A DNA stretch of 64,000 nt from assembly GCA_023055505.1 (NCBI GenBank), contig JALIRH010000100.1:953001-1017000 (forward strand), written 5' to 3'. The notes under the pieces were generated by a model that was given only the letters and a program-made list of their open reading frames with translations, was not told where the DNA came from and did no database searches. Numbering within the stretch: position 1 is the first letter of the stretch; every line of letters begins with the position of its first letter. Of this stretch, positions 10,271 through 22,274 are shown one piece after another. Both the position numbers and the translations under genes were made by a program. This stretch comes from Callipepla californica brunnescens. Its lineage: Eukaryota > Chordata > Aves > Galliformes > Odontophoridae.

Positions 10271-10556
10271 GGTCTCTGTGGGTTGCTGTGAGTCGCTGTG
10301 GGCCCCCCTATAGGTTGCTGTGGGTCGGCTGGGTCGCTATGGGTTGCTGTGGATGGCTGTGTGTCGCTGTGCCTCTATGAGTCGCTATGGGTTGCAGTGC
10401 GTTGCAATGGGTCAATGTGGTCTGTTACGGGTCGCTGTGGGTTACGCTGTGGGTCCCAATATGGTTCGCTGTGGGTCAGTGTGGGTCCTGCTATGAGGCG
10501 CTGTTGGTCTCTATGTGCCCCAGGAGATTCCTAAGGAGCTGCAGTTCCCCCTCCAC

Positions 10557-10572
10557 GACACCAGGCGGCGCT
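10557..10572 (+). promoter_or_regulatory. CTCF-like motif 4, copy 1
   Basis: GACACCAGGCGGCGCT is a near match to the CTCF core (CACCAGGYGGCGC form) in the last of the four modules. Confidence 0.4.
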
Positions 10573-11060
10573 CTCACGTGATGTCGCTGTGTCTCTGTGG
10601 CTCCCTCTTGCTCCCTGTGGTTTTCCATGGGTCGCTGTGGATCACTATGGGTCCCAATGGATCGCTGTGGTTCCTGGCATGGGTCGCTATGGGTCAAGCT
10701 GTGGGTCACTTTGGGTTGCTGTGGGTGTCTGTGGGTCCAGCTATAGGTCACTGTGGGTCTCAGTGAGTCGCTGTGGGTCTCTATAAATCGCTGTGGGTAA
10801 CTATGAGTCTCTATGTGTTTCTATGGGTCGCTGTGGGTCTCTATGGGTCGCTGTGGGTCCCGCTGTGGGTCACTGTGGGTCGCTGTGTGAGCTATCGGTC
10901 TCTGTGGGTTGCTGTGGTTCCCCCTATAGGTTGCTGTGGGTCGGTTGGGTCGCTGTGGGTCCCGCTATGGGTCGCTGTGAGTCTCTATGGGTCGCTGTGG
11001 GTCTCTATGGGTCAGTGTGGGTCACTGTGGGTCAGTGTGGGTCGCTGTGGGTCCCGCAGA

Positions 11061-11289
11061 AGGCGGTGTGCCCAGAGCGAAGCCACGCCCAGCTATGGGG
11101 CGGATGTGGGGCAGCTACGGGGCAGCCATGGGTCACCATGGATCTCCATGGGGTCCCTACGGATCTCAATGGGGTCTCCACTGATCTCAGTGGATCTCAA
11201 TGGGGTGGCTATGGGGCAGCTGTGGGGCAGCAATGGGGCACTGACCTATTCCCCTCAGAATGCCGCCACTGCATCTCCTCCACCTCCTG
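11061..11289. repeat. Transition block between minisatellites, copy 1
   Basis: Mixed short repeats of the types ATGGGGCAGCTATGG and GGATCTCAATGGGG link the 10-bp minisatellite to the C-rich 11-bp one. I see no gene in it. Confidence 0.6.
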
Positions 11290-12062
11290 CGGGAGCACCT
11301 CTGTGTTGCAGAACTCTGCCCCACACCTTCACCCCAAACATCCACACCACAGCTCAGCCCCACAGCGCTGCCCCACATCCCACACATTTGCCCCACATCT
11401 CTGCCCCTCATCCCCTGGCCACACAGCTCAGCCCCACATCCCACAGCTCAGCCCCTCATCCTACACCTGGCCCCAGAGCTCAGCCCTGTGGCTCTGCCCC
11501 ACACATCTGCCCCAAACCCCACACCTGGACCCACAGCTCAGCCCCACATCCCTCAGCTCTGCACCACAGCTCAGCCCCTCACCCCACACCTGGCCCCAGA
11601 GCTCAGCCCTGTGGCTCTGCCCCACACATCTGCCCCAAACCCCACACCTGGACCCACAGATCTGCCCCACATCCCACAGCTCTGCCCCACGGCTCAACCC
11701 CACAACTCAGCCCCATAGTGCTGCCCCATATCCCACACCTCAGCCCCACGGCTCAACCCCAATCTGCACATACCTGCCCCACATCCCACAGCTCTGCCCC
11801 ACATACCTACCTGCCCCACAGATCAGCCCCACATTCCACAGCTCTGCCCCATGGATCAGCCTCACATCCCGCAGCTCAGCCCCGCATCTGAGCCCCACAT
11901 CTGCTCATACCTGCACCACACCTCCGCCCCCCAACCGCCACAGCTCTGCCCCACAGATCCACCCCACAGCTCAGCCCCGCATCCAACAGCTCTGCCCCAA
12001 TCAGTGCACCTGGACCCACAACTCTGCCCCACAGCTCTGCCCCAAGCCTGGACCCCACACCC
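11290..12062. repeat. C-rich 11/22-bp minisatellite, copy 1
   Basis: The plus strand repeats words such as CAGCTCAGCCCCACATCC and CAGCTCTGCCCCACA. A larger duplicated unit of about 123 bases contains CCTGGCCCCAGAGCTCAGC at about 11466 and again at about 11589. The sequence resembles the reverse complement of the GGGGCAGCTAT minisatellite at 31436-37538, so the family may occur in both orientations. Long Pro/Ser/His open frames are repeat translations. Confidence 0.85.
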
Positions 12063-12490
12063 ACGACCCCAGCCCCAAATCCCTGCCCCATAACCCCATA
12101 ACCTGACCCCGGCCCCATAACCGCCCCTCCCGCCCTGCCACTGACCACGTGCTCTGCTTCCAGCTCCGCTTCCACCATGCGGCCGCTTCCGGCCCCACGG
12201 CACAGCTCGGCCAATCACAGCACAGATCGGCAGCGGAAAGGGCGGGGTGTGGGGTAGCGAGGCGGAACAGTGCCACTGGAACGAGGCACGATGACCGGAA
12301 ATGACTGAAACTTCTGGGAGCGCGGATTTCCGGCAGCGAGCGGGACATTGTGGGTAAGGAGGCGGAAGCACGCCTGGAAGTGGGAAACCGGAAGCCAGTG
12401 GGAAGCGAGTGGGCATGGCCAACGTTAAGCCTCGCATTCGAGCCACGCCCCAACGTGCAATGACCCGAAGTGACCCCGATGTGACGCAAA
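12063..12490 (-). promoter_or_regulatory. CpG-rich promoter-like segment with candidate 5' exon, copy 1
   Basis: This is the first low-repeat, CpG-rich DNA after the minisatellites. It holds an E-box CACGTG (12146-12151), an ETS-type CTTCCGG (12186-12192), CCAAT (12211-12215), a GC box GGGCGGGG (12240-12247) and more CCGGAAG-type words to about 12395. On the minus strand the inverted CCAAT and an ETS site lie directly before an ATG at 12178 whose frame reads MVEAELEAEHV and reaches a GT (GTG|GTCAGT, donor-like, at 12145). That is the look of a housekeeping-type promoter and first coding exon for a minus-strand gene. No further exons are found, so it may be a stranded fragment. Confidence 0.5.
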
Positions 12491-12790
12491 ATGACCCCAA
12501 ATATCCCAGATTACTTCCAACACTTCTTGGAAGCGCTGCGCCCCAAAGGGCCCCAAAATGACCCCAAAGTGACCCCAAAACCCTATAACGACCCCATAAG
12601 GACCATATCAAATCCCCTATGGGGTCACTTCTTGGTGTCTCTGCAGGCCACGATGCAGCACTGCACCCCAAAGTGCTCCAGAGTGACCCCAAAGTGACCG
12701 TAAATCGGCCCTAATGACCCCAAAAAACCCAAATCCTGGAACGGCCCCAAAACGGCCACACGGGGTCGCTTCTTCTTGGTGTCCCTGCAG
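12491..12790. repeat. Short TGACCCCAAA-type repeats, copy 1
   Basis: The plus strand repeats ATGACCCCAAA/GTGACCCCAAA with intervening unique words. It looks like intronic minisatellite. The small open frames here are not supported as genes. Confidence 0.6.
12625..12668 (-). pseudogene. Exon fragment 3 of unidentified gene (VACRDTKK), copy 1
   Basis: On the minus strand this reads CIVACRDTKK then TGA. It is a decayed partial duplicate of the longer exon-like segment at 12790-12882, sharing GTGGCCTGCAG and GACACCAAGAAG. I do not recognise the gene. Confidence 0.45.
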
Positions 12791-12882
12791 GCCACAACGT
12801 AGCGCTGTGCGACGTTGAGTGGCGATGAATATCCGTCAGCGTACAATGTGTCCTCAAACAGCACCGAGGAATCATCCTGCGG
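12790..12882 (-). pseudogene. Exon-like segment of unidentified minus-strand gene, copy 1
   Basis: On the minus strand an open stretch reads PQDDSSVLFEDTLYADGY and then SSPLNVAQRYVVACRDTKKK, preceded by AACAG that could be a splice acceptor. Its composition is protein-like, unlike the repeat translations around it, and it is preserved in the second copy at 54423-54515. Parts of it recur at 13094-13123 and 12625-12668, so the exon has been locally duplicated within minisatellite, probably former intron. I cannot name the protein. Without more exons I treat it as a gene fragment, although a functional exon of a gene with repeat-filled introns remains possible. Confidence 0.5.
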
Positions 12883-12890
12883 CTGTTATA

Positions 12891-13455
12891 GAGCAATTAT
12901 GGGGTCAGGGGGAATTTATGGGGTCGGGAGGAAAGCAATGGGGTCAGGGGGAATTATGGGGTCAGGGGGAATTTAAAGGGTTGGAGGGGGAACAGGGGAA
13001 CTAATAGGGTCAGAGGGGAAATTAATGGGGTCACGGGGGGAACAGGTGAATTATGGGGACGCGGGGAAAGTAATGGGGTTGGGCTGATGTGACCTCAAAC
13101 AGCACCGAGGAATCGTCCTGCGGCTGTTCTAGGGCAATTATAGGGTCGGGGGGAATAGGGGAAGTAACAGGGTCAGGAGGTGAAGTAATGGGGTCACAGG
13201 GGGGAATTGATGGGGTTGGGGGGGAAATTATAGGGTCATGGGGGGGAATTATGGGGTCGGGGGAAAATTGTGGGGTCAGGGGGGAACTAATGGGATTTGG
13301 GGCTGACATTTGGGGGAAATAATCGGATTCTGGGGCTGATAATGGAGATTTTGGGGTGGAATTGCAGGATTTTGGTGCTGAGTTTTGGGGTCAGATATCG
13401 ACATTATAGGGCTGGGTTATGGGGTTCGTTCGTGCCCTTTTGGGGCCGGGTTCTG
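12891..13455. repeat. GGGGTCAGGGGGAATTA-type minisatellite, copy 1
   Basis: Irregular G-rich repeats of roughly 14-25 bases (ATGGGGTCAGGGGGAA and variants) surround the exon fragments. They end where CCCTAA-type repeats resume at about 13456. I see no gene apart from the exon fragment at 13094. Confidence 0.75.
13094..13123 (-). pseudogene. Exon fragment 1 of unidentified gene (PQDDSSVLFE), copy 1
   Basis: The minus strand reads CCGCAGGACGATTCC... encoding PQDDSSVLFE in 30 bases, flanked by AACAG before it and GAG|GTCACA after it, so it could be a phase-0 exon with acceptor and donor. The same ten codons open the longer segment at 12790-12882. It is a duplicate, or a small exon of the same unknown gene. 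Confidence 0.45.
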
Positions 13456-14082
13456 TGCTGTGGGTCCTAAAACTAAAGAGAACCCTACCCCTTCCACTAA
13501 ACCTTCATCTACATCCCTAACCCTTACCCTAAACCTAAATCTACACCAAAACCTAACCCTAACCCTAACATGTCTTCTAACTGTAAAACTAATGCTTCAC
13601 CTAACCCGAACTGAAACCCTAGGATTAAACCTTACCTAACACCTAGCTATATTCCTAACCCTATCCTGAAACCTAACGTTAACCCTAACCCTAAAAACAA
13701 CTTGGAACCAAACCCTAACCCTAACCTAACCCTTATCAGAACCCTAAATCTAATCCTAACCGTTACCTTAATTTAACTCCAATTCTACCTGAAATCTAAA
13801 TGGGACCTTAAAACCAACCCCAAATTTAAGCCCAACCCTAAGCCTAACACAAAGCATTAGATTACCACAGCCATCACCTAACTTCTAACCCTGACCCTAA
13901 CACTAATACTAAACCAAAACAGATTCCAAATACTAACCCAATTCCTATTCTGAAACCCAAAACTATTCCAAAAACAAACCCAAGGCCTAACCTTTCTCTC
14001 ACTCTAACAATCAAAGAAAACCTATTCCTAAACCTAATCCTAAATCTAGTCCTAATCCTAACCCTCACCCTTAATCTAACCC
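13456..14082. repeat. Degenerate CCCTAA higher-order array, left of solo LTR, copy 1
   Basis: From about 13466 this repeats the sequence found at 950-1845, including CCTAAAACTAAAGAGAACCC and the CATTAGATTACCACA landmark, so it is another member of the higher-order family. It is interrupted at 14083 by an inserted LTR. Confidence 0.85.
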
Positions 14083-14656
14083 TGTCAACGGTTTACCGGG
14101 CTGGATCGGCCCGGTTCCGTGATGATTGCTGCGGGGACCCACGGACCCACGCCCCAGGAAAGGGCAAGGAAAAAGGGAAAAGGGAAAAGGGAGATGGGCC
14201 TAGAAACAAAACAGCGGCAACGATCTGAGGAGGAAAGCTAATTTACTAAATAAGATATTAGAAAGCAAAATAACACAATATAATACAATGTAATTGGAAT
14301 TGAGGCTAATGAATCAAACAAAATGAGCAAGAGAGAGTGTCCGATAAACCGAAGGCCTTACGCTAACGCTGAAGGCGATACGGCAGTGAGCACCCACTGC
14401 TGAGTCGATCCCGAAGGAAAGAGAGTGTCCCGTGACCGCTGAGGGTTTTTATCTGTTCCCTCTGAGCGGAAAACACGTAAAAATACAAAGCATCGCAAAG
14501 TCCTCTGGGGAATGTAGTGCTTCTTCTCTTCTCAGACAGGTATACCTGGAATTATCAATGATCTATGGAGCTGGAGTATTAGCTCTTCAACTCCTAATGC
14601 AATACATGATGTTATGATGTGGAATACCAGTACCAAAAAATCATAAAACCATGACA
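14083..14656. mobile_element. Solo LTR-like insertion, 574 bp, copy 1
   Basis: The segment begins TGTCAACGG and ends CCATGACA, with inverted TGTCA/TGACA ends, and is flanked by the 5-bp direct repeat AACCC (14078-14082 and 14657-14661). The uninterrupted version of the site is visible at about 1838-1850 (AATCTAACCCCAACCCCC), so this is a clean insertion into telomere-like DNA. It has no coding frame. Orientation is unclear: the minus strand has a TATA-like GATAAAAAC near 14445, but no clear AATAAA is seen. A solo LTR of an avian retrovirus is the best reading. Confidence 0.8.
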
Positions 14657-17600
14657 AACCCCAACCCCCACCCAGAAGCTAACACTTAGCATTGTACAAT
14701 ACCTAAACGTACCCCTAATCCTTATCACTAAACCTAAAAGGAACCTGAAACATAGTGCTAAATCTGACCCGAACCCTAACCCTAAACTTCATCCTATTCC
14801 CAAACCTCGCCCTATTCAGAACCCTATTCCTAACCCGAACACTAACCCTTACTCTATTACTAACTTGAAGACTAACCCTAACAATGAACCAATTCCTAAA
14901 CCTTTTCCTTCCTCCAAATTGATTCCTAACACTAACCCTAACCCTAATCAAACCCGAACCCTATTCTTAACCCTAAATCTAACCGTATCCCAATCCCTAA
15001 CTCTTACCATAACCCTAACCCTAAGTCTTACTCTATCACTAACCCTAACCCTACATTAACCCTATCCTAACCCTAACCATAACCCTAACCTAAACCTAAT
15101 CCCAATCCTAACCCTAACCCTACCCTAACCCCTAACACTAATCCCCTAAACCTTACCACAACCCTAACCCTGAACCCTAACACTACCCTAACCCTGAACC
15201 TAACCCTAATCCTACCCTAACACCAACCCTCACCCTAACCCTAACCCCTAACCCTAACACTAATCCCCTAACCCTAACCCCCTAACCCTAACCCTAACCT
15301 AACCCTTACCCCAACCCTAACCCCTAACCATACCCTAACCCTAACCCTAAACCCTAACACTACCCTAACCCTGAACCTAACCCTAATCCTACCCTAACAC
15401 CAACCCTCACCCTAACCCTTACCCAAACCCTAAACGTACCCTAACCCTAACACTAACCCTACCCTAACTCTAACCCTACCCTAACCCTACCCTAACTCTT
15501 ACCCTATCCCTAACCCTAACCCCTAACCCTAATACTGACCCTAACCCCTAACCCTAACCCTTACCGTAAATTCTAATCCAACCCTAACCCTTACCCTAAC
15601 ACCTAACCCTAACCTAACCCTCAAATCTAACCCTAATTCTACCCTAACCCTAACCCTACCCTTAACCCTGACCCTAACCATACCCTAACCCTTACCTAAC
15701 CCTAACTCTACCCTAATCCTTAACCCTAAACCTACCCTAACATTTACCCTAACCCCTAACCCTTACCCTAACTCCTACCTAACCATAACTCTAACACTAA
15801 CCCTAACCCTACCCTAACACCTAACCCTACCCTAACCCTGTGCTAACCCTAACCCTGACCCTGACCCTGACTCAAACCCTACCCTTAACCCTGACCCTGA
15901 CCCTAACCCTACCCTAACCCTTACCTACCCCTAAGCCATAACCCTAACCCTAACACTAACCCTAACCCAACCCTAACCCTACCCTAACATTTACCCTAAC
16001 CCCTAACCCTTACCTAACCATAACCCTAACACTAACCCTAAACCTAACCTAACCCTACCCTAACCGTGACCCTAACCCCTATCCCCAACCCGTAAGCCCA
16101 AACCCTAACCCTGTCCCTAACCCCAACCCTACCCTAACCCTAACCCCAACCCTACCCTAACCCTAACCCTGCCCCTAACCCTAACACTAACCCCTAACCC
16201 TACCCGAGCCCTAACCCCTAACCTTAACCCTAACCCCTAACCCATACCCTACCCTAACACTACCCTACCCTTACCATAAACCTACCCTAACTCTACCCTT
16301 ACCCTAACCCTACCCTAACCCTAACTCTAACCCTACCCTAACTCTAACCCTATCCATAACCCTAACCCTACCATAACCCTATTGATGGACCCTAACCCTA
16401 CCCTAACCCTAACCCCTTACCCTAACACCTAACCCTAACCCTAAACCCTAAACCTTGCCTAACCCTATTGATGGACCCTAACCATAACACTAACCCTACC
16501 CGTAATCCTACCCCTAACCCTTACCCAACCCTAACCCTAACCCTAATCCAACCTAACCCTAACCCTAACCCTAACACTAACCCTACCCCTACACATACAC
16601 CTAACCCTAACCCCTAACCCTAAACCCTAACCCTATTGATGGACCCTAACCGTAACCGGAACCCTAACCCTAACTTTACCCTAACCCTACCCGTAACCCT
16701 ACCCCTAACCCTTACCCTATTCTAACCCTAACCCTAACCCTAACCCTACCCTAACCCTAACTCCTAACACCTTAACCCTAATCCTAACCCCTAACCCTTA
16801 CCCTACCCTAACCCTACCCCTACCCTACCCTAACACTAACCCCTAACCTTAACCCCTAACCCTAACCCTACCCTAACCCTAACCCTACACCCTAACCCTA
16901 ACACAAACCCTACCCTAACCCTATCCTAACCCTACCCTAATCTAACCCTAACCCTATTGATCGACCCAAAACCTAACCCTAACCCTACCCTAACCCTAAA
17001 ACCCTAACCCTGACTCACACCCTACCCGTAACCCTGACCCTAATACTTACCATAACCATTATCTAACCCTAACCCTACCCCTTAAACCTAACCCTAACCC
17101 TACCCTAACCTTTACCCTAACCCTAACCCTTACTTAACCATAACCCTACCCTAACACTAACCCTAACCCTACCGTAAACCCTAACCCTTACCCTACCCTA
17201 ACCCTTACCCTAACCCTACCCTAATCCTAACCCCTAACCCCAACCCCTAAGCCCTTATCCTGCCCCTAACCCTTACCCCACCCTAACCCTAAACCCAACC
17301 CTACCCTAGCCCTAAACCTACCCCAGCCCTAACCCCTAACCTTAACCCTAACCACTAACCCAAACCCTACCCTAACCCTAACCCTACCCTAACCCTACCC
17401 TAACTCTAACCCTAACGCTTACCATAACCCTAACCCTAAACCTTACCCTAACACTAACCCTACCCTAACCCTAACCCTGACACTGACCCTAACCCCTAAC
17501 CCTAACCCTTACCGTAACCTCTAATCCAAACCTAACCCTAACCCTACCATTACCTTAACCCTACCCATACCCCTACCCTTACCCCTACCCCTACCCTAAC

Positions 17601-20600
17601 CCTACCCTAACCCCTAACCCTTACCCTAACCATACTATAAGCCTAACCCTGACCCTAACACTGACCCTAACCCTAACCCTTACCCTAACCCTTACCTTTC
17701 CCTAACTCTTACCCTAACCCTACCCTAACCCTTACCATAAACCTAATCCTAACCCCTACCCTAACATTAACCCTACACTAACCCTGACCCAAACACCTAA
17801 CCCTAACCTAACACCAGCCCTACCCTAACCCTAACCCCAACCCTATCCTTAACCCTAACCCTAACCCTAACTCCTAACCCTACTCTAACCCTAAACCTTA
17901 ACCTAACCGTAACCCCTGACCATACCCTAACCCCTAACCCTAACCCTACCCATACCCCTACCCCTACACTAACCCAACCCCTAACCCCTAACCCTAGCCC
18001 TACCCTAACCCCTAAACCTAACCCTAACCCGAAACCTTAACCCTACCCTAACCCTAACCCTAACCTTAAACCCTAACCCTAACCCACCAGATCCCTAACC
18101 CTAACTCTAACCCTAACCCTACTGATTCCTTACCCTAACCCTACCCTAACTCTAACCTAACCCTAACCCTATTCCTAACCCCAACTTTAACCCTACCCTA
18201 ACCCTAACCCTTAACCCTACCCTAACCCTTATCCTAACCGTAACCCCTGACTCTACCCTAACCCCTAACCCTAACCCTACCCTAATCCCAACCCAACCCT
18301 AACACTAACCCTACCCTAACCCTACCCTAACCCTAACCCGAACCCTATCCCTAACCCTACCCTTACCCTAACCTTAACCCTAACCCCTAACCCTTATCCT
18401 AACCTTAACCCCTGACGCTACCCTAACCCCTAACCCTAACCCTACCCTAACCCTAACCCAACCCTAACCCTACCCTAACCCTTACCCTAAACCAAACCCT
18501 ACCCTAACTCTAACCCTAACCCTTACCCTGACCCTAACCCCTAACCCTAACCCTTACAGTAACCCCTAACCCTACCCTAACCCTAACCCCTAACCTTAAC
18601 CCCTAACCCTAAACCCTAACCCTAACCCTACACTAACCCTAATCTAAACTAACCCTAACCCTATTGATGGACCCAAAACCTAACCCTAACCCTACACTAA
18701 CCATAACACTTAACCTAACCGTACCCTAACCCTAACCCTGACCCTAACCCTGACTCAAACCCTACCCTTAACCCTGACCCTAACCCTACCCTAACCCTTA
18801 CCTAACCCTAACCCTACCCTAACCCTAACACTACCCTAACATTTACCCTAACCCTTAACCCTTACCTAACCATAACCCTAACACTAAAACTAACCCTACT
18901 CTAACCCCTAACCCTACCCTAACCCTTACCCTAACACTAACCCTAAACCTACCCTAACCGTGACCCTAACCCCTAACCCCAACACCAAAGCCCTAACCCT
19001 AACCCTGCCCCGAACCCCAACCCAACCCTAACCCTAACCCCAACCCTACCCTAACCCTAACACTAACCCCTAACCCTACCCTAGCCCTAACTCCTAACCC
19101 CTAATTTTAACCCTAACACTAACCCTAGCCCTACCCTAACCCTAACCCTACCCCTTACACTAACCATACCCTAACCCTAAAACTGACCCTACACCATCCC
19201 TGACCCTAACCCTAACCCTTACCCTAACCCTTACCTATCCCTAACCCTACTCTAACCCTTAACCCTAACCCTACCCTAACCCTTACCCATACCCCTACCC
19301 CTAACCCCTACATCTAGCCCTACCCTAAGCCTAACCCTACCCTATCCCTAACCCTTACCCTAACCCTTACCTATCCCTAACCCTACCCTAACCCTAACCA
19401 TACCCCTACCCCTAACCCCTACATCTAGCCCTACCCTAACCCTAACCCTACCCTATCCCTAACCCTAACCCTTACCCTAACCCTTACCTATTCCTAACCC
19501 TACCCTAACCCTACCCCTAACCCTACCCTAACCCTGACTCAAATCCTACCCTTAACCCTGACCCTGACCCTAACCCTACCCTAAACCTTACCTACCCCTA
19601 ACCCATAATCCTAACCCATAACCCTAACCCTAACCCTACCCTAACATTTACCCTAACCCTTACCTAACCATAACCCTAACACTAACCCTAAACCTAACCT
19701 AACCCTACCCTAACCGTGACCCTAACCCCTATCCCCAACCCGTAAGCCCAAACCCTAACCCTGTCCCTAACCCCAACCCTACCCTAACCCTAACCACAAC
19801 CCTACCCTAACCCTAAACCTAACACTAACCCCTAACCCTACCCTAGCCCTAATCCCTAACCCATACCCTACCCTAACACTACCCTACCCTTACCCTAAAC
19901 CTACTCTAACTCTACCCTTACCCTAACCCTACCCTAAACCTAACTATAACCCTACCCTAACTCTAACCCTAACCCTAACTCTTACCCTATCCCTAACCCT
20001 AACCCCTAACCCTGACACTGACCCTAACCACTAAACCTAACCCTTACCGTAAATTCTAATCCAACCCTAACCCTAACCCTACCCTAACCCTACCCATACC
20101 CCTACCCCTAACCCTAACCTAACCCTAACACTACCCTAACCCTAACCCCTAACCCTAACCCCTAACCGTAGCCCTACCCTAACCCTACCCCTCACCCTAA
20201 CCCTAACACTACCCTAACCCTAACCCCTAACCCTAACCCCTAACCGTAGCCCTACCCTAACCCTACCCCTCACCCTAACCCTATGCCTTACCCTAACCCT
20301 TAACTATCCCTAACCCTAACCCTAAACCTTAACCCTACCCTAACCCTACCCTAAACCTAACCCTAACCTTAAACCCTAACCCCAACCCACCAGATCCCTA
20401 ACCCTAACTCTAACCCTAACCCTACTGATTCCTTACCATAACCCTACCCTAACCCTAACCCTACCCTAAACTTAACCCCTAACCCTAACCCTTACCCTAA
20501 CCCTAACATTGACCCTATCCCTGACCCTAACCCCTAACCCTAACCCTTACCGTAACCCCTAACCCTAAACCCTAACCCTAACACTAACCCTACACTAACC

Positions 20601-20610
20601 CTAATCTAAA

Positions 20611-20645
<35 letters not shown>

Positions 20646-22239
20646 CCCTAACCCTACACTAACCCTAATCTAAACTAACCCTAACCCTATTGATGGACCC
20701 AAAACCTAACCCTAACACTTACCCTAACCCTAACCCTGACCCTAACCCTGACCCTAACCCTGACTCAAACCCAACCCTTAACCCTGACCCTAACCCTACC
20801 CTAACCCTCACTCAAACCCTACCCTTAACCCTGACCCTGACCCTAACCCTACCCTAACCCTTACCTATCTCTAACCCTACTCTAACCCTAACCCTAACCC
20901 TACCCTAACCCTTACCCATACCCCTACCCCTAACCCCTACATCTAGCCCTACCCTAAGCCTAACCCTACCCTATCCCTAACCCTTACCCTAACCCTTACC
21001 TATCCCTAACCCTACCCTAACCCTAACCATACCCCTACCCCTAACCCCTACATCTAGCCCTACCCTAACCCTAACCCTACCCTATCCCTAACCCTAACCC
21101 TTACCCTAACCCTTACCTATTCCTAACCCTACCCTAACCCTACCCCTAACCCTACCCTAACCCTGACTCAAATCCTACCCTTAACCCTGACCCTGACCCT
21201 AACCCTACCCTAAACCTTACCTACCCCTAACCCATAATCCTAACCCATAACCCTAACCCTAACCCTACCCTAACATTTACCCTAACCCTTACCTAACCAT
21301 AACCCTAACACTAACCCTAAACCTAACCTAACCCTACCCTAACCGTGACCCTAACCCCTATCCCCAACCCGTAAGCCCAAACCCTAACCCTGTCCCTAAC
21401 CCCAACCCTACCCTAACCCTAACCACAACCCTACCCTAACCCTAAACCTAACACTAACCCCTAACCCTACCCTAGCCCTAATCCCTAACCCATACCCTAC
21501 CCTAACACTACCCTACCCTTACCCTAAACCTACTCTAACTCTACCCTTACCCTAACCCTACCCTAAACCTAACTATAACCCTACCCTAACTCTAACCCTA
21601 ACCCTAACTCTTACCCTATCCCTAACCCTAACCCCTAACCCTGACACTGACCCTAACCACTAAACCTAACCCTTACCGTAAATTCTAATCCAACCCTAAC
21701 CCTAACCCTACCCTAACCCTACCCATACCCCTACCCCTAACCCTAACCTAACCCTAACACTACCCTAACCCTAACCCCTAACCCTAACCCCTAACCGTAG
21801 CCCTACCCTAACCCTACCCCTCACCCTAACCCTAACACTACCCTAACCCTAACCCCTAACCCTAACCCCTAACCGTAGCCCTACCCTAACCCTACCCCTC
21901 ACCCTAACCCTATGCCTTACCCTAACCCTTAACTATCCCTAACCCTAACCCTAAACCTTAACCCTACCCTAACCCTACCCTAAACCTAACCCTAACCTTA
22001 AACCCTAACCCCAACCCACCAGATCCCTAACCCTAACTCTAACCCTAACCCTACTGATTCCTTACCATAACCCTACCCTAACCCTAACCCTACCCTAAAC
22101 TTAACCCCTAACCCTAACCCTTACCCTAACCCTAACATTGACCCTATCCCTGACCCTAACCCCTAACCCTAACCCTTACCGTAACCCCTAACCCTAAACC
22201 CTAACCCTAACACTAACCCTACACTAACCCTAATCTAAA

Positions 22240-22274
<35 letters not shown>

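Larger units (their letters stand above)
8988..11060. repeat. 10-bp minisatellite (GGGTCGCTRT), copy 1
   Basis: The plus strand is built from GGGTCGCTGT/GGGTCGCTAT and close variants (GGGTCACTGT, GGGTCTCTAT). Overlapping open frames rich in GSLWVAVG are translations of the repeat. It is interrupted four times by a non-repeat module of roughly 60-130 bases (about 9080-9190, 9395-9500, 9650-9755, 10510-10625) that contains CTGCAGTTCCCC and a CTCF-like word. Confidence 0.9.

Noticed and set aside
9014..10766. Overlapping open frames with GSLWVAVG-type repeats
   Set aside because: Translations of a 10-bp minisatellite. Three units make 30 bases, so every frame stays open and looks periodic.
10773..12106. 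Open frames of 372 and 437 codons across the minisatellites
   Set aside because: They run through two unrelated minisatellites with Trp/Gly/Val then Pro/Ser/His repeats. Length reflects repeat composition and no conserved domain is visible.
11862..12692. Minus-strand 276-codon open frame
   Set aside because: It reads continuously through the promoter-like segment and C-rich minisatellite. Only the short MVEAELEAEHV start with CCAAT/ETS context is worth noting, and that is in a different frame.
14432..14617. 61-codon frame in the 574-bp solo LTR
   Set aside because: Short and without homology that I recognise, and entirely inside a non-coding LTR-like insertion.
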